A DNA stretch of 32,639 bases from CAILHX01 sp046155285. GTDB lineage: Bacteria; Pseudomonadota; Gammaproteobacteria; Burkholderiales; Methylophilaceae. Position numbers and translations under genes: made by a program. The first letter of the stretch is position 1; every line of letters starts with the position of its first letter. The notes below the pieces were generated by a model that saw only the letters and a list, made by a program, of their open reading frames with translations, was not told the origin of the DNA and ran no database searches. Below, in pieces: positions 1-8,156 of this stretch. The DNA lies in assembly GCA_046155285.1 (NCBI GenBank), contig JBJXEA010000021.1, forward strand, positions 1 to 32,639. The letters run 5' to 3'.

Positions 1-54
1 ATGCGCCAATGATAGTAAGCTCTTCGCTTGCGAAAGTAGGTCACTGCCAGACGC
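1..54 (+). rRNA. rrf: 5S ribosomal RNA, 3' end (partial)
   Basis: The first bases align by eye with the 3' third of bacterial 5S rRNA. A GCGCCAATGATAGT stretch matches the E. coli GCGCCGATGGTAGT block, then come TGCGAAAGTAGG and a CTGCCAG end. The 5' two thirds lie to the left of the window, so an rRNA operon presumably ends here. The exact 3' end is estimated from the E. coli 5S end. A strong intrinsic terminator follows within about ten bases, as expected for the end of an rrn operon. Confidence 0.88.
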
Positions 55-64
55 CTTATTAAAC

Positions 65-96
65 AAAAAGCCTCCCCAGATTTGGGGAGGCTTTTT
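65..96. terminator. Bidirectional intrinsic terminator after 5S rRNA
   Basis: A perfect 14-bp stem (AAAAAGCCTCCCCA paired with TGGGGAGGCTTTTT) closes a four-base GATT loop. A T-rich run follows on both strands. It ends the rrn transcript on the plus strand and can also end the convergent TraB/GumN gene, which stops at 131. Confidence 0.93.
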
Positions 97-130
97 GCTT
101 TTAGTGGGGGCTGTGAGGTGTTTCAGGGTG

Positions 131-1015
131 TTATTTAAGTAATGCATTTACCGGAGTGAGTTTGAATCCAGATTCACGTAGCCTTGATATTAGCCCGTTA
201 TTTCCGGCTAAATGTGAGGCGCCCACAGCGACAAAAATATTACCCTTATTGGCTTTTTCTATGAAGCTTAGCGCCATGCCAGTATTGCGTTCATCCAGAA
301 ATTTTATGCGCATCTTTTCCCATAAGGCTGTGGGGAGCATCAGTGATGTTATTTTTTCATCCAATTGAGCGATGTTGAGGATGTCGCCGCTAAGGTAGGC
401 GTTGATGAGCATCTCAAAATCACGTTCTTTTTCTTCTTGGCTACGCTTCAAAACTGCGCGAAGCATCACCAGTTGTTCATCGATAGTGAATGAATCTAAT
501 GTCTCAAAATGTTTTACTGTGCTCTCAAGCCCAGTGACAGGTTTGGAAAATCTCTGCGCCAGACCGAGCAGTTGATTGTCTTGGGAAAAGATAGTATTTG
601 GCTTAGGCAGGTCAAACACGATTGCCAGCAGCCATGGCTTCATATTCAAGGCAACATCTGTAGGCATAGAGTGAAAGTCTGCCAATTCGACAATTTTGTC
701 GAATTCGCTTTCAGTCAGCAGGCTGGATAGTTTTGGTTCTTTAAGAAAGTAAGAGGAATTATCTGTGGAAGGTAGCACTTCAACCATGAAACTGTCACTC
801 TCGGAAATAGCATTAATGACTTCTGCTGAGAAGTTAGTGATTCGTGCATCATCCGAGTGCATCGTTGCAAACAAATAACTCGTTTTTCCTGTAGGAGATT
901 CAGCTTTCCATAACAGACCAATATCACTTGGTTGAGATAGTGCCAATGTCGAAGTAAGTGCTAATGCAAAAGGCAATAGATATTTGATAAAGCGCATAGG
1001 GAGTAATTTATACAT
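131..1015 (-). CDS. TraB/GumN family protein (secreted)
   Basis: A 294-residue protein of the TraB/PrgY/GumN family. Visible family signatures are the N-terminal LFATMHSDD block (residues 49-56), GLES in the middle, and the C-terminal DERNTGMA and VGASHLAGNNG blocks. Members resemble metal-dependent (Tiki-like) proteases, but most bacterial ones have no proven activity. A hydrophobic segment at residues 9-27 ending ALS-QP looks like a signal peptide, so an envelope location is inferred. Met7 is an alternative start; the first Met is kept because a weak purine-rich stretch precedes it. The gene is monocistronic and converges on the rrn operon. Confidence 0.82.
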   Translation of the reverse strand: MYKLLPMRFIKYLLPFALALTSTLALSQPSDIGLLWKAESPTGKTSYLFATMHSDDARITNFSAEVINAISESDSFMVEVLPSTDNSSYFLKEPKLSSLLTESEFDKIVELADFHSMPTDVALNMKPWLLAIVFDLPKPNTIFSQDNQLLGLAQRFSKPVTGLESTVKHFETLDSFTIDEQLVMLRAVLKRSQEEKERDFEMLINAYLSGDILNIAQLDEKITSLMLPTALWEKMRIKFLDERNTGMALSFIEKANKGNIFVAVGASHLAGNNGLISRLRESGFKLTPVNALLK

Positions 1016-1220
1016 GATTCACTTCTGTTAATTGAGGGAGATTCTTTCTGACAAATGGATAGACGAACTGGTTCAAATTGGTCTTCCTTATATCAGTCAG
1101 TATCGAATCTTAGATTTTGTCATCCACCATTCAACAAAATCAGCTTATCCATCGAGGCTATGGTGCAGAGGCGGTGGGCTTTTTGCTTTTGTAAGTGCGA
1201 GCTTGGGGTAAAATCAACTC

Positions 1221-2552
1221 ATGAGTCAGTTATCCCCTACCGATTTGTTCTTTGAAGGCAATCGCTTTATGCAAGCGGGGGATAATACGCATGCCGAGGC
1301 GTGCTTTCGGCGTGCAATCAAAGCTGATCCTGAGTTCGCTGAAGCGTATACCAATCTAGCCATTCTGCTTGAGTCCAAGCAACCCAAAAAAGCCGAGCAG
1401 TATTACCGAAGCTCTTTGAAACTCAACCCTGATAGCCCTGAGACCTTGGCTAATCTGGCCGATTTCTTCGCAATGCATAAACGTTTTGCCGAGGCCGAGG
1501 CGCTTTATATTCAGTCCATTGTACTAAATCCTAGCGCGTCCATCACCCATTCTAATTTAGGCGTTTTATTGGCGTGTTTGAAGCGCGAATATGAGGCGGA
1601 AACCTATCTGCGTCGAGCCTTAGAGCTCAATCCTGAGAACGCTAAGGCCTCGTTTAATCTGGCGTATCTATTGCTGTTACAAGGGAATTTTGCAGAGGGT
1701 TGGATACGGTTAGAGGCTAGAAACCTCAATGTCGATGCCAATCTGCCCTTTGCAAAATGGCAGGGTGAGGATTTGCGCGGCAAGTCGCTATTGGTGTGGT
1801 ACGAGCTGGGCTTTGGCGATGAAATCCAGTTTTGTCGCTATGTGCCGCTGCTCAAGAAAATGGGCGTGACTGATTTAACCTTGGTGTGTCGCCCTGAACT
1901 CAAAGTCCTATTTCAAACGCTGGAGGGCGTAGATACGTTGTATGCCGCCACTGAGCATATCCCGCATCGGTATTATGATTTTTGGACGCTGCCACTCAGT
2001 GCGCCGCGTTATTGTCAAACCGAGTTGGATTCAATCCCGGCGCAGCTTCCCTATCTGCACGCTGATGCAGATAAAATCAAGCAATGGAAGCTTCCTGAAA
2101 ATGGATTAAAGAAAGTCGGGTTAGTGTGGCAAGGCAATCCCCGGCATGAAAACGATGACCAGCGTTCGCTTGATGTCAAAACGCTTGCGCCTTTGCTGAA
2201 AACTAGCGGAATTCAGTTCGTTAATTTGCAAAAAGGAGTCAAAGCTCAAGCAATGATGACCTTGCCAGCCGAGATGCAAGATTTCGCCGACACCGCCGCC
2301 ATCATCAGCCAGCTCGATTTAGTAATTTGTGTAGATACCGCCGTAGCACATCTTGCAGGCGCACTGAATAAGCCCTGCTGGGTGTTGTTGCCAGATTTCA
2401 AAACCGATTGGCGCTGGATGAAAGAACAAAGCGATAGCCCTTGGTATCCCAACGTCATGCGCCTATTTAGGCAAGGCCAAGACCAGCGCTGGGAGCCAGT
2501 CATACAATCGGTCACAAGCGCTTTGCAGCAATGGGTTGACGACAAGGCCTAG
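1221..2552 (+). CDS. TPR protein fused to a glycosyltransferase-9-like domain
   Basis: A 443-residue protein in two parts. Residues 1-160 hold four to five tetratricopeptide repeats (recurring A..NLA.L.......AE..YR.AL.LNP). Residues 170-440 resemble the heptosyltransferase/GT9-like domain often found downstream of TPRs in proteobacteria: WYELGFGDEIQFCRY, then VGLVWQGNPRHENDDQRS and the nucleotide-sugar-type end VICVDTAVAHLAGALNKP. This suggests transfer of a sugar to a protein or surface glycan, with the TPRs holding the acceptor; the substrate is unknown. There is no signal peptide. A TAAAAT motif sits 6 bases before the ATG, but no good Shine-Dalgarno is visible. glnB follows after 46 bases. 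Confidence 0.82.
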   Translation: MSQLSPTDLFFEGNRFMQAGDNTHAEACFRRAIKADPEFAEAYTNLAILLESKQPKKAEQYYRSSLKLNPDSPETLANLADFFAMHKRFAEAEALYIQSIVLNPSASITHSNLGVLLACLKREYEAETYLRRALELNPENAKASFNLAYLLLLQGNFAEGWIRLEARNLNVDANLPFAKWQGEDLRGKSLLVWYELGFGDEIQFCRYVPLLKKMGVTDLTLVCRPELKVLFQTLEGVDTLYAATEHIPHRYYDFWTLPLSAPRYCQTELDSIPAQLPYLHADADKIKQWKLPENGLKKVGLVWQGNPRHENDDQRSLDVKTLAPLLKTSGIQFVNLQKGVKAQAMMTLPAEMQDFADTAAIISQLDLVICVDTAVAHLAGALNKPCWVLLPDFKTDWRWMKEQSDSPWYPNVMRLFRQGQDQRWEPVIQSVTSALQQWVDDKA

Positions 2553-2598
2553 CCTTTCTGCTAACATCGTTTCATCGTAGAGACACTTAGGGGGCAGC

Positions 2599-2937
2599 AT
2601 GAAAAAAATAGAAGCAGTGATCAAACCATTCAAGCTGGATGAAGTGCGCGAAGCACTTTCTGAAATCGGCGTAACCGGCATGACGGTGACCGAAGTCAAA
2701 GGTTTTGGACGGCAAAAAGGCCACACCGAGCTGTATCGCGGCGCTGAGTACGTGGTGGATTTTTTGCCCAAGATTAAGCTGGAATTGGTAGTCGCAGATG
2801 CGCAAGTAGATACAGCCATAGAAGCCATTATCAGTGCTGCCCGCACCGGCAAGATTGGTGATGGCAAGATATTCGTGACTTCGGTGGAGCAGGTTGTGAG
2901 AATCCGCACTGGTGAGACTGGCGAAGAAGCTGTTTAA
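2599..2937 (+). CDS. glnB: Nitrogen regulatory protein P-II (GlnB)
   Basis: A 112-residue P-II signal protein of normal length. The T-loop carries the uridylylation site Tyr51 in LYRGAEYVVDF. The B-loop TGKIGDGK ends at Lys90, and Arg101 and Arg103 are the usual ATP/effector ligands. P-II trimers sense 2-oxoglutarate and ATP/ADP and control glutamine synthetase adenylylation and NtrB. The DFLPK sequence after the T-loop favours GlnB over GlnK, and no amtB lies beside it. The start has a good GGGGGCAG Shine-Dalgarno. A long imperfect hairpin begins at the stop codon and probably terminates the transcript. Confidence 0.96.
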   Translation: MKKIEAVIKPFKLDEVREALSEIGVTGMTVTEVKGFGRQKGHTELYRGAEYVVDFLPKIKLELVVADAQVDTAIEAIISAARTGKIGDGKIFVTSVEQVVRIRTGETGEEAV

Positions 2938-3058
2938 AAATTCAATCTTCTTCGCCATGCGGCGTTGTGAGCAGGAAAATTGCTCCTTACATATCAGTTA
3001 TATGCCGCGTCGCAATTTCCCTGCTCACGCCTTGTCTGCCTTAGAAGCTTGAATTTTT
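2936..3058. repeat. Long imperfect palindrome after glnB, probable terminator
   Basis: The outer arms AAAAATTCAA (from 2936) and TTGAATTTTT (to 3058) pair perfectly. The inner arms (about 2963-2983 GCGTTGTGAGCAGGAAAATTGC, interrupted here as GTGAGCAGG and AAATTGC, with 3013-3032 GCAATTTCCCTGCTCACGCC) pair with few mismatches. The tip is a CATAT/ATATG pair. The transcript would fold into one hairpin of about 120 bases ending in a T run. It may serve as terminator for glnB or be a mobile palindrome inserted there. Confidence 0.7.
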
Positions 3059-3116
3059 AGAGGTAGCCGTGCTTGATTCCATTATTTAACGTCTCAACAA
3101 CAATGGATATCCAACA

Positions 3117-3503
3117 ATGAGAACATTGCTTACTGTACTTTTAATAGCATTTGCAACTTCTGCCTATTCTGCCATCCCTACAATGAAGCTGAATTGTGGC
3201 AAGGTAAAAGGCTATAAAACAGAAGCTGAAAGAAAGTATGATGGTCATTTATACAATGTCATAGTGACTTTCATCACCAAGCGACCCGATAATAAGTTGG
3301 CTGATAAGGTTTTGCGCGAATGCATCAGTGCATCACTTAAACTAGACGACCAGAAAAATATTCTTGCTACTGCTTGGTTCAGACCTATTGCAGGTAGTGA
3401 AGCCGATGATGATGAACAACTGAAGCCTCACGGTGACTTGAGCTACATATCCTACAAGGCATCCACTAAGAAGGTTGAAGTCAAGAATCTTTTGGACAAG
3501 TAA
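3117..3503 (+). CDS. Small secreted protein of unknown function
   Basis: A 128-residue protein that I do not recognise. Residues 1-18 form a typical Sec signal peptide (MRTLLTVLLIAFATSAYS) with cleavage expected after AYS-A. The mature part is mixed and charged, with two cysteines (CGKVKGYK and ECISASL) that could form a disulfide, and it ends in a lysine-rich tail. Periplasmic or outer-surface location is inferred only from the signal peptide. It stands alone between the glnB hairpin and the convergent iscX. No clear Shine-Dalgarno precedes the ATG; a five-codon upstream reading frame (3103) overlaps the start. Confidence 0.65.
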   Translation: MRTLLTVLLIAFATSAYSAIPTMKLNCGKVKGYKTEAERKYDGHLYNVIVTFITKRPDNKLADKVLRECISASLKLDDQKNILATAWFRPIAGSEADDDEQLKPHGDLSYISYKASTKKVEVKNLLDK

Positions 3504-3549
3504 CAGTTAAAGTCCTCCTAGAAATTATTTTGCACTTATGAAGTTATTT

Positions 3550-3744
3550 TTATCCTGCCTCGTCTATCCAAGCCTGCTGTATCGCCTCCAGCACCTTCTC
3601 CCCACCTCGGCTGTGGTCGTCGTCGAAGCCTTGCAAACCGATGACCTTGTTGTGCAAATCCACAAAATTGATGGTTTTCGGGTCGGTTTCGGGAAAGCTG
3701 TCAAACAGCTCTTCCGCGATTTGTTGTACGTCTGCCCACTTCAT
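3550..3744 (-). CDS. iscX: Fe-S cluster assembly protein IscX
   Basis: A 64-residue acidic protein that matches IscX (YfhJ) along its whole length: MKWADVQQIAEELFDSFPET, then DPKTINFVDLHNKV, FDDD and a C-terminal AWIDEAG. IscX binds iron and the cysteine desulfurase IscS and tunes Fe-S cluster assembly on IscU. The family is normally encoded at the end of an isc operon after fdx; here no isc gene is in view, so the gene is an orphan. An AAAGGAAA Shine-Dalgarno precedes the ATG. Confidence 0.93.
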   Translation of the reverse strand: MKWADVQQIAEELFDSFPETDPKTINFVDLHNKVIGLQGFDDDHSRGGEKVLEAIQQAWIDEAG

Positions 3745-3828
3745 TGGTTTTCCTTTGCTTGATTTTCCTACATTCTCACCCAGCCGTTAATCACATGCAA
3801 GGGAGGCTTTGAGCAAGTCTCTACTATG

Positions 3829-3913
3829 CTTCGATACGTTTTCCGTTCGCCCTGAGTGCCGCGCAAAGCGCGGTGTATCGAAGGGTAGACGGAAAACTAC
3901 TCAGCACGAACGG
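3829..3913. repeat. Dispersed repeat family B, copy 1
   Basis: The block runs from CTTCGATACG through CGTTCGCCCTGAGTGCCGCG, a GCGC/GCGC turn, GTATCGAAGGGTA and ACTCAGCACGAACGG. Its ends and middle are complementary (CGTTCG.CCTGAGT with ACTCAG..CGAACG; TTCGATAC with GTATCGAA), so it folds as a hairpin. A second, longer copy is at 20579-20694. It lies in the gap between iscX and glyA. Confidence 0.85.
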
Positions 3914-4046
3914 CCTTCTTCAAATTTTCCCCAAGTCTCGCAAGTATCGTGTCCAAGTATAGTGTTCAAATGTCGTGTCTGGACATCAATCCAAGGTGCG
4001 GCATGTTAAAATTTAGTCAGTTCATTCACGTACTGGAAAATTCATC

Positions 4047-5294
4047 ATGTTTAGTACCTCACAAAAGTTGGCACAACTTGACCCCGCTATATCCCAAGCC
4101 ATTGAAGACGAAAAGATCAGGCAGGAACAGCATATCGAGCTGATTGCTTCGGAGAATTACACCAGCCCTGCGGTGATGGAGGCGCAAGGCTCGCAACTGA
4201 CCAACAAGTACGCAGAGGGTTATCCAGGCAAGCGATTTTATGGTGGTTGTGAGTTTGTAGACCAAGTGGAGCAGATTGCCATAGACCGCGTGAAGCAACT
4301 TTATGGCGCGGAATATGCCAACGTGCAGCCGCATTCTGGTTCGCAAGCCAATCAGGCAGTGTATTTTTCTATCCTAAAACCGGGTGATACGGTGATGGGG
4401 ATGAATCTCGGTCACGGCGGCCATTTGACACACGGCTCTCCGGCTAATCTTTCGGGCAAGCTGTTCAAGATTGTGCCTTACGGCTTGAACGAAAAGGAAG
4501 AGATTGACTACGACGAGATGGAAAGAATCGCCGTCGAATGCCAACCGAAATTGCTCATCGGCGGAGCCAGTGCATACGCGCTGCGCTTTGATTGGGAGCG
4601 CATGGCAGCGATTGCCAAGAAGGTGGGTGCGTATTTCATGGTGGATATGGCGCACTATTCCGGCTTGATCGCGGCGGGTGTTTACCCCAGCCCTGTGCCG
4701 CACGCCGATTTCGTTACTTCCACCACGCATAAGACCTTGCGCGGCCCGCGCGGCGGCATCGTGTTGGCCAAGGCGGAATTTGAGAAGAGCATCAACTCCA
4801 ACGTATTCCCTTCATTGCAGGGTGGTCCGTTGATGCACGTCATCGCGGGCAAGGCGGTCGCTTTTGCGGAAGCGCTCAAACCGGAATTTAAAACCTATCA
4901 AACTCAAGTGCTGAAAAACGCTGATACCTTGGCTAAAACTTTGGCTGAGCGTGGCTTGCGGATTATTTCAGGCCGCACCGAATCACACATGTTTATGGTG
5001 GATCTGCGCCCGAAAAATCTCACGGGTAAGGCCGCGGATGCGGTGTTAGGTCAGGCTCATATCACCGTCAACAAAAACGCCATCCCCAATGATCCGGAAA
5101 GCCCATTTGTTACTTCCGGCATCCGTATCGGCTCTCCCGCCATCACCACGCGCGGTTTCAAGGAAGAAGAAACCAAGCAGGTCGCGCATTTGCTTGCCGA
5201 TGTGCTGGATAATCCCACCGACGAGGCTGTCATCGCCGCTACCAAAGCAAAAGTTCATGCGTTGACGGCGAAATTTCCAGTTTATGGGGCGTAA
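4047..5294 (+). CDS. glyA: Serine hydroxymethyltransferase
   Basis: A 415-residue PLP enzyme that interconverts serine plus tetrahydrofolate and glycine plus 5,10-methylene-tetrahydrofolate, the main source of one-carbon units. The PLP lysine is Lys229 in TSTTHKTLRGPRGG, the same number as in E. coli GlyA. Other signatures are ELIASENYTS (residues 31-40), HSGSQAN (96-102) and the DMAHYSGLIAAG stretch. Length and start fit the family. The order glyA-nrdR-ribD is common in proteobacteria; here a hicBA pair has come between glyA and nrdR. Confidence 0.98.
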   Translation: MFSTSQKLAQLDPAISQAIEDEKIRQEQHIELIASENYTSPAVMEAQGSQLTNKYAEGYPGKRFYGGCEFVDQVEQIAIDRVKQLYGAEYANVQPHSGSQANQAVYFSILKPGDTVMGMNLGHGGHLTHGSPANLSGKLFKIVPYGLNEKEEIDYDEMERIAVECQPKLLIGGASAYALRFDWERMAAIAKKVGAYFMVDMAHYSGLIAAGVYPSPVPHADFVTSTTHKTLRGPRGGIVLAKAEFEKSINSNVFPSLQGGPLMHVIAGKAVAFAEALKPEFKTYQTQVLKNADTLAKTLAERGLRIISGRTESHMFMVDLRPKNLTGKAADAVLGQAHITVNKNAIPNDPESPFVTSGIRIGSPAITTRGFKEEETKQVAHLLADVLDNPTDEAVIAATKAKVHALTAKFPVYGA

Positions 5295-5361
5295 ATTACG
5301 TTAGTCAAGCAAGCTAATGAAGAATAAAATGAGCGCTTGATAGTTTGCCATTGGAGACATC

Positions 5362-5568
5362 ATGAATTTTAATATTGAATACGAGCTTGAAGCCGATGGT
5401 CGTTGGTTGGCCGAAGTGCCAGAGATTCCAGGTGTACTGACTTACGGCGCTACCGCTGATGAGGCAATGGCTAAGGCTGAGACTCTGGCTTTACGCGCAT
5501 TGGCTGAACGTATCGAGCTCGGCGAAAATCGACCAATGGACATTTCTATTCAACTTGTTGCGGCATGA
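5362..5568 (+). CDS. hicB: HicB-family antitoxin
   Basis: A 68-residue protein with the HicB partial RNase-H-like fold: FNIEYELEADGRWLAEVPEI, then PGVLTYGATADEAMAKAETL and ALRALAERIE. HicB binds and neutralises the HicA mRNA interferase. This copy is short and has no C-terminal helix-turn-helix or ribbon-helix-helix domain, so any DNA-binding autoregulation is not evident. A GGAGA Shine-Dalgarno lies before the ATG. The stop overlaps the hicA start by four bases (ATGA). Here the antitoxin is first, the less common order for hicAB. Confidence 0.85.
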   Translation: MNFNIEYELEADGRWLAEVPEIPGVLTYGATADEAMAKAETLALRALAERIELGENRPMDISIQLVAA

Positions 5569-5777
5569 GCCTGTGGCCTTCCGCAAAATCAAAACGAGTT
5601 TTGGCTGCACTGTTTCGCATCGGTTGGGAAGTTAAACGTCAATCAAGCTCGCATTGCACATTGTCACGTTCTGGCTGGCCTGACTTTGTTTTTGCGTTTC
5701 ATGATGGCGAAGAAATTGGCCCTAAAATGCTGGCACGTATTTCCAAACACACAGGTCTCAGACCTAGTGACTTATAA
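5565..5777 (+). CDS. hicA: HicA-family toxin (mRNA interferase)
   Basis: A 70-residue protein matching the HicA double-stranded-RNA-binding-like fold. KRVLAALFRIGWEVKRQSSS leads to the catalytic His30 (SSH-C), and the protein ends HDGEEIGPKMLARISKHTGL. HicA cleaves mRNA and tmRNA and halts translation. It overlaps hicB by ATGA, so the pair is translationally coupled. The family's usual GSH before the strand is SSH here; this may or may not affect activity. nrdR begins 25 bases after its stop. Confidence 0.82.
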   Translation: MSLWPSAKSKRVLAALFRIGWEVKRQSSSHCTLSRSGWPDFVFAFHDGEEIGPKMLARISKHTGLRPSDL

Positions 5778-5801
5778 GACTGTTGGCCAACACCTTACAA
5801 A

Positions 5802-6290
5802 ATGAAATGTCCTTTCTGTGGCGCTGACGATACCCAAGTCATAGACTCCAGAGTCAATGACGTAGGTGATAGCATACGTCGCCGCCGCCGTTGTGCCACT
5901 TGCGAGAAGCGATTTACCACTTATGAAACTGCCGATTTACAGATGGCGCAGGTGGTGAAGCAGAATGGTACTCGTGAGGAGTTTTCGCGCGACAAGTTGC
6001 GCCTTTCCTTTACCCGCGCGTTGCACAAGCGACCTGTGCCTACCGAGTATGTGGATCAGGCCATAGAAGACATCGTGCAGAAGATACTCGGCAAGGGTGA
6101 GCGCGAGATCGCCTCACGCGAATTGGGAGAGGCGGTGATGCACGAGCTTCAGCATTTGGATAAAGTTGCCTACATTCGTTTTGCTTCCATCTATCGAAGT
6201 TTTGAAGATGTGCAGGACTTCAGCGACGCGATTCGTGATCTGAAAAAGCCTTTACGCCGCAGCACCGACCCCTTGAAGCCTACCGAGTAA
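5802..6290 (+). CDS. nrdR: Transcriptional repressor NrdR
   Basis: A 162-residue regulator of ribonucleotide reductase genes. The N-terminal zinc ribbon uses Cys3, Cys6, Cys31 and Cys34 (MKCPFCGADD and RRRRRCATCEKRFTTYE). The ATP-cone domain follows from about residue 47 (VVKQNGTREEFSRDKLRLSF). It binds NrdR boxes upstream of nrd operons when loaded with dATP. The stop codon TAA shares its last A with the ribD ATG, so nrdR and ribD are coupled. Confidence 0.97.
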   Translation: MKCPFCGADDTQVIDSRVNDVGDSIRRRRRCATCEKRFTTYETADLQMAQVVKQNGTREEFSRDKLRLSFTRALHKRPVPTEYVDQAIEDIVQKILGKGEREIASRELGEAVMHELQHLDKVAYIRFASIYRSFEDVQDFSDAIRDLKKPLRRSTDPLKPTE

Positions 6291-7366
6291 TGTTTTCCGC
6301 AGACGACTATGTTCATATGGCTCAAGCTCTGCGCTTGGCAGAGCGCGGTTTATACACGACCACCCCCAATCCCCGCGTGGGCTGCGTCATTGTCAAAAAT
6401 GATGTCGTCGTCGGCGAAGGCTGGCACGCGCGTGCTGGTGAGGCGCACGCTGAGGTCCATGCCTTGCAACAAGCTGGCGAAAAGGCGCGTGGTGCTACCG
6501 TTTACGTCACCTTAGAGCCATGCAGCCATCATGGTCGCACGCCGCCTTGTGTGGATGCGCTGGTCGCTGCCGGAGTGGCGCGTGTGGTGTTTGCCATGAA
6601 TGACCCAAACCCTAAAGTGAGCGGATTGAGTGCCTTGGAGGCGCGTGACATCAAGGTTGAAACTGGTTTGATGGCGGCGCAAGCGCGTGAATTGAACATC
6701 GGTTTTGTATCGCGCATGGAACGCGGGCGGCCTTGGCTGCGTTGCAAAATGGCGGCTAGTTTGGATGGCGGCACGGCGCTTTCTAACGGCGTGAGTCAGT
6801 GGATTACCAGTGAGCCTGCGCGGCTGGATGTGCAGCGTTGGCGGGCACGGTCTTGCGCCATTCTCACCGGTGTGGGTACCGTGTTGGCGGATGATCCACA
6901 GATGAATGTGCGCGAGTTTGAGATTGGTCGTCAACCGTTAAAAGTCATCGTGGATAGCCATCTACGCACGCCGCCATCGGCCAAAATTTTGCAGGGAGGT
7001 GCGTTGATAGCCTGCGCCAAGCTGGATGAAACCCATGCTGCGGCTTTACGCGCTCAAGGCACAGAATTGCTGGTGCTGCCTAACAGTCAAGGCAAGGTTG
7101 ATCTCGAGGCTTTGCTGCGTGAATTGGCGGCAAGAGGCATCAATGAACTGCACGTGGAAGGCGGCTCGCAGTTGAACGGTGTGCTGCTGGAGTTGGGCTT
7201 GATAGACGAGCTGCTGCTGTATATGGCACCCGTGCTGCTGGGGGGCGAAACACGCGGCATGTTCGATGCGCCAGTATTCACGCAAATGGCGCAGGGCAGA
7301 GCGCTCAACATTCAAGAGCTGACGCACATAGGGCGAGATATTCGCATCCGTGCACGATTTGCCTAA
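6290..7366 (+). CDS. ribD: Bifunctional riboflavin biosynthesis protein RibD
   Basis: A 358-residue enzyme of two domains. The N-terminal deaminase (residues 1-145) has the zinc site His53-Ala-Glu55 and Cys78/Cys87 in LEPCSHHGRTPPC. The C-terminal reductase (from about 148) shows KMAASLDGGTAL and VEGGSQLNG. It deaminates the pyrimidine from RibA and then reduces its ribosyl group, the second and third steps of riboflavin synthesis. The start overlaps nrdR by one base. The next gene starts within its last codons. Other rib genes are not in the window. Confidence 0.97.
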   Translation: MFSADDYVHMAQALRLAERGLYTTTPNPRVGCVIVKNDVVVGEGWHARAGEAHAEVHALQQAGEKARGATVYVTLEPCSHHGRTPPCVDALVAAGVARVVFAMNDPNPKVSGLSALEARDIKVETGLMAAQARELNIGFVSRMERGRPWLRCKMAASLDGGTALSNGVSQWITSEPARLDVQRWRARSCAILTGVGTVLADDPQMNVREFEIGRQPLKVIVDSHLRTPPSAKILQGGALIACAKLDETHAAALRAQGTELLVLPNSQGKVDLEALLRELAARGINELHVEGGSQLNGVLLELGLIDELLLYMAPVLLGGETRGMFDAPVFTQMAQGRALNIQELTHIGRDIRIRARFA

Positions 7367-8138
7367 TCTGGTTGATACGCATTGCCACCTCGATGCGGTG
7401 GAGTTCGACGCTGACCGAGATGCGGTAGCTGCTGCAGCCAAAGCCGCAGGAGTGGCTGGCATCGTGATTCCTACGGTAGAAAAAGCCAATTTTAGAACGG
7501 TGTTGCAACTGTGTGAGCGCCATCCCCATTGCGCTCCGGCGCTGGGCATACACCCTCTTTATATCAATCACTCTCAGCCTGAAGATTTAGTCACGCTACG
7601 CGAGTTCTTGGATAATGATACGGTGGTGGCGGTGGGCGAGATAGGCTTGGATTATTTCGTCGAAGGCCAAGACTTGGCGCGGCAGGAATGGTTTTTTGTG
7701 GAGCAGTTGAAGCTGGCGCAGGAATTCAACTTGCCCGTCATCCTGCATGTACGCCGCGCGGTGGATAGCGTGTTGAAGAATCTGCGTAAATTCAGAGTGG
7801 TCGGCGGCATCGCCCATGCTTTTAACGGTAGCCGCCAGCAGGCCGACGAGTTTATCAAGCTGGGGTTCAAGCTGGGTTTTGGTGGCGCGATGACCTTTGA
7901 GCGGGCTTTGAAAATTCGAGAATTGGCGACCACCCTGCCGCTAGAATCAATGGTGTTAGAAACCGACGCGCCGGATATTGCCCCAGCTTGGTTGAATAAA
8001 CAGCGCAACAGTCCGACTGAATTACCTAAAATTGCTGAGGTATTAGCGCAGTTGCGCAAAGAGAAATTAAGCACAATTTTTGAGGTGACTACTGTCAGCG
8101 CTTTGGGCGTGCTTCCTAGGCTGAATTTGGTACTTTGA
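7350..8138 (+). CDS. TatD-family metal-dependent hydrolase (putative DNase)
   Basis: A 262-residue TIM-barrel hydrolase of the TatD/YjjV family. Metal ligands seen are His11 and His13 (DTHCHLD), Glu96 (GEIGLDY), His132 (LHVRRA), His155 (IAHAFNGS) and Asp205 (ETDAPD). Family members act as 3'-5' exonucleases or D-aminoacyl-tRNA hydrolases; which applies here is unknown. The start is GTG inside the end of ribD (17-base overlap), which suggests translational coupling; a TTG three codons later is an alternative. YjjV-like is the closest description. Confidence 0.9.
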   Translation: MHDLPNLVDTHCHLDAVEFDADRDAVAAAAKAAGVAGIVIPTVEKANFRTVLQLCERHPHCAPALGIHPLYINHSQPEDLVTLREFLDNDTVVAVGEIGLDYFVEGQDLARQEWFFVEQLKLAQEFNLPVILHVRRAVDSVLKNLRKFRVVGGIAHAFNGSRQQADEFIKLGFKLGFGGAMTFERALKIRELATTLPLESMVLETDAPDIAPAWLNKQRNSPTELPKIAEVLAQLRKEKLSTIFEVTTVSALGVLPRLNLVL

Positions 8139-8156
8139 GCGGCTTGTCAAGCCTAG

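Noticed and set aside
1176..1189. GGCTTTTTGCTTTT string matching the rrn terminator tail at 90-103
   Set aside because: There is no matching stem before it, so it is not a terminator; the match is short and may be chance.
3949..4046. Clear sigma-70 promoter for glyA
   Set aside because: TGGACA (3980) and TAAAAT (4007) are 21 bases apart, too far; no better pair was found.
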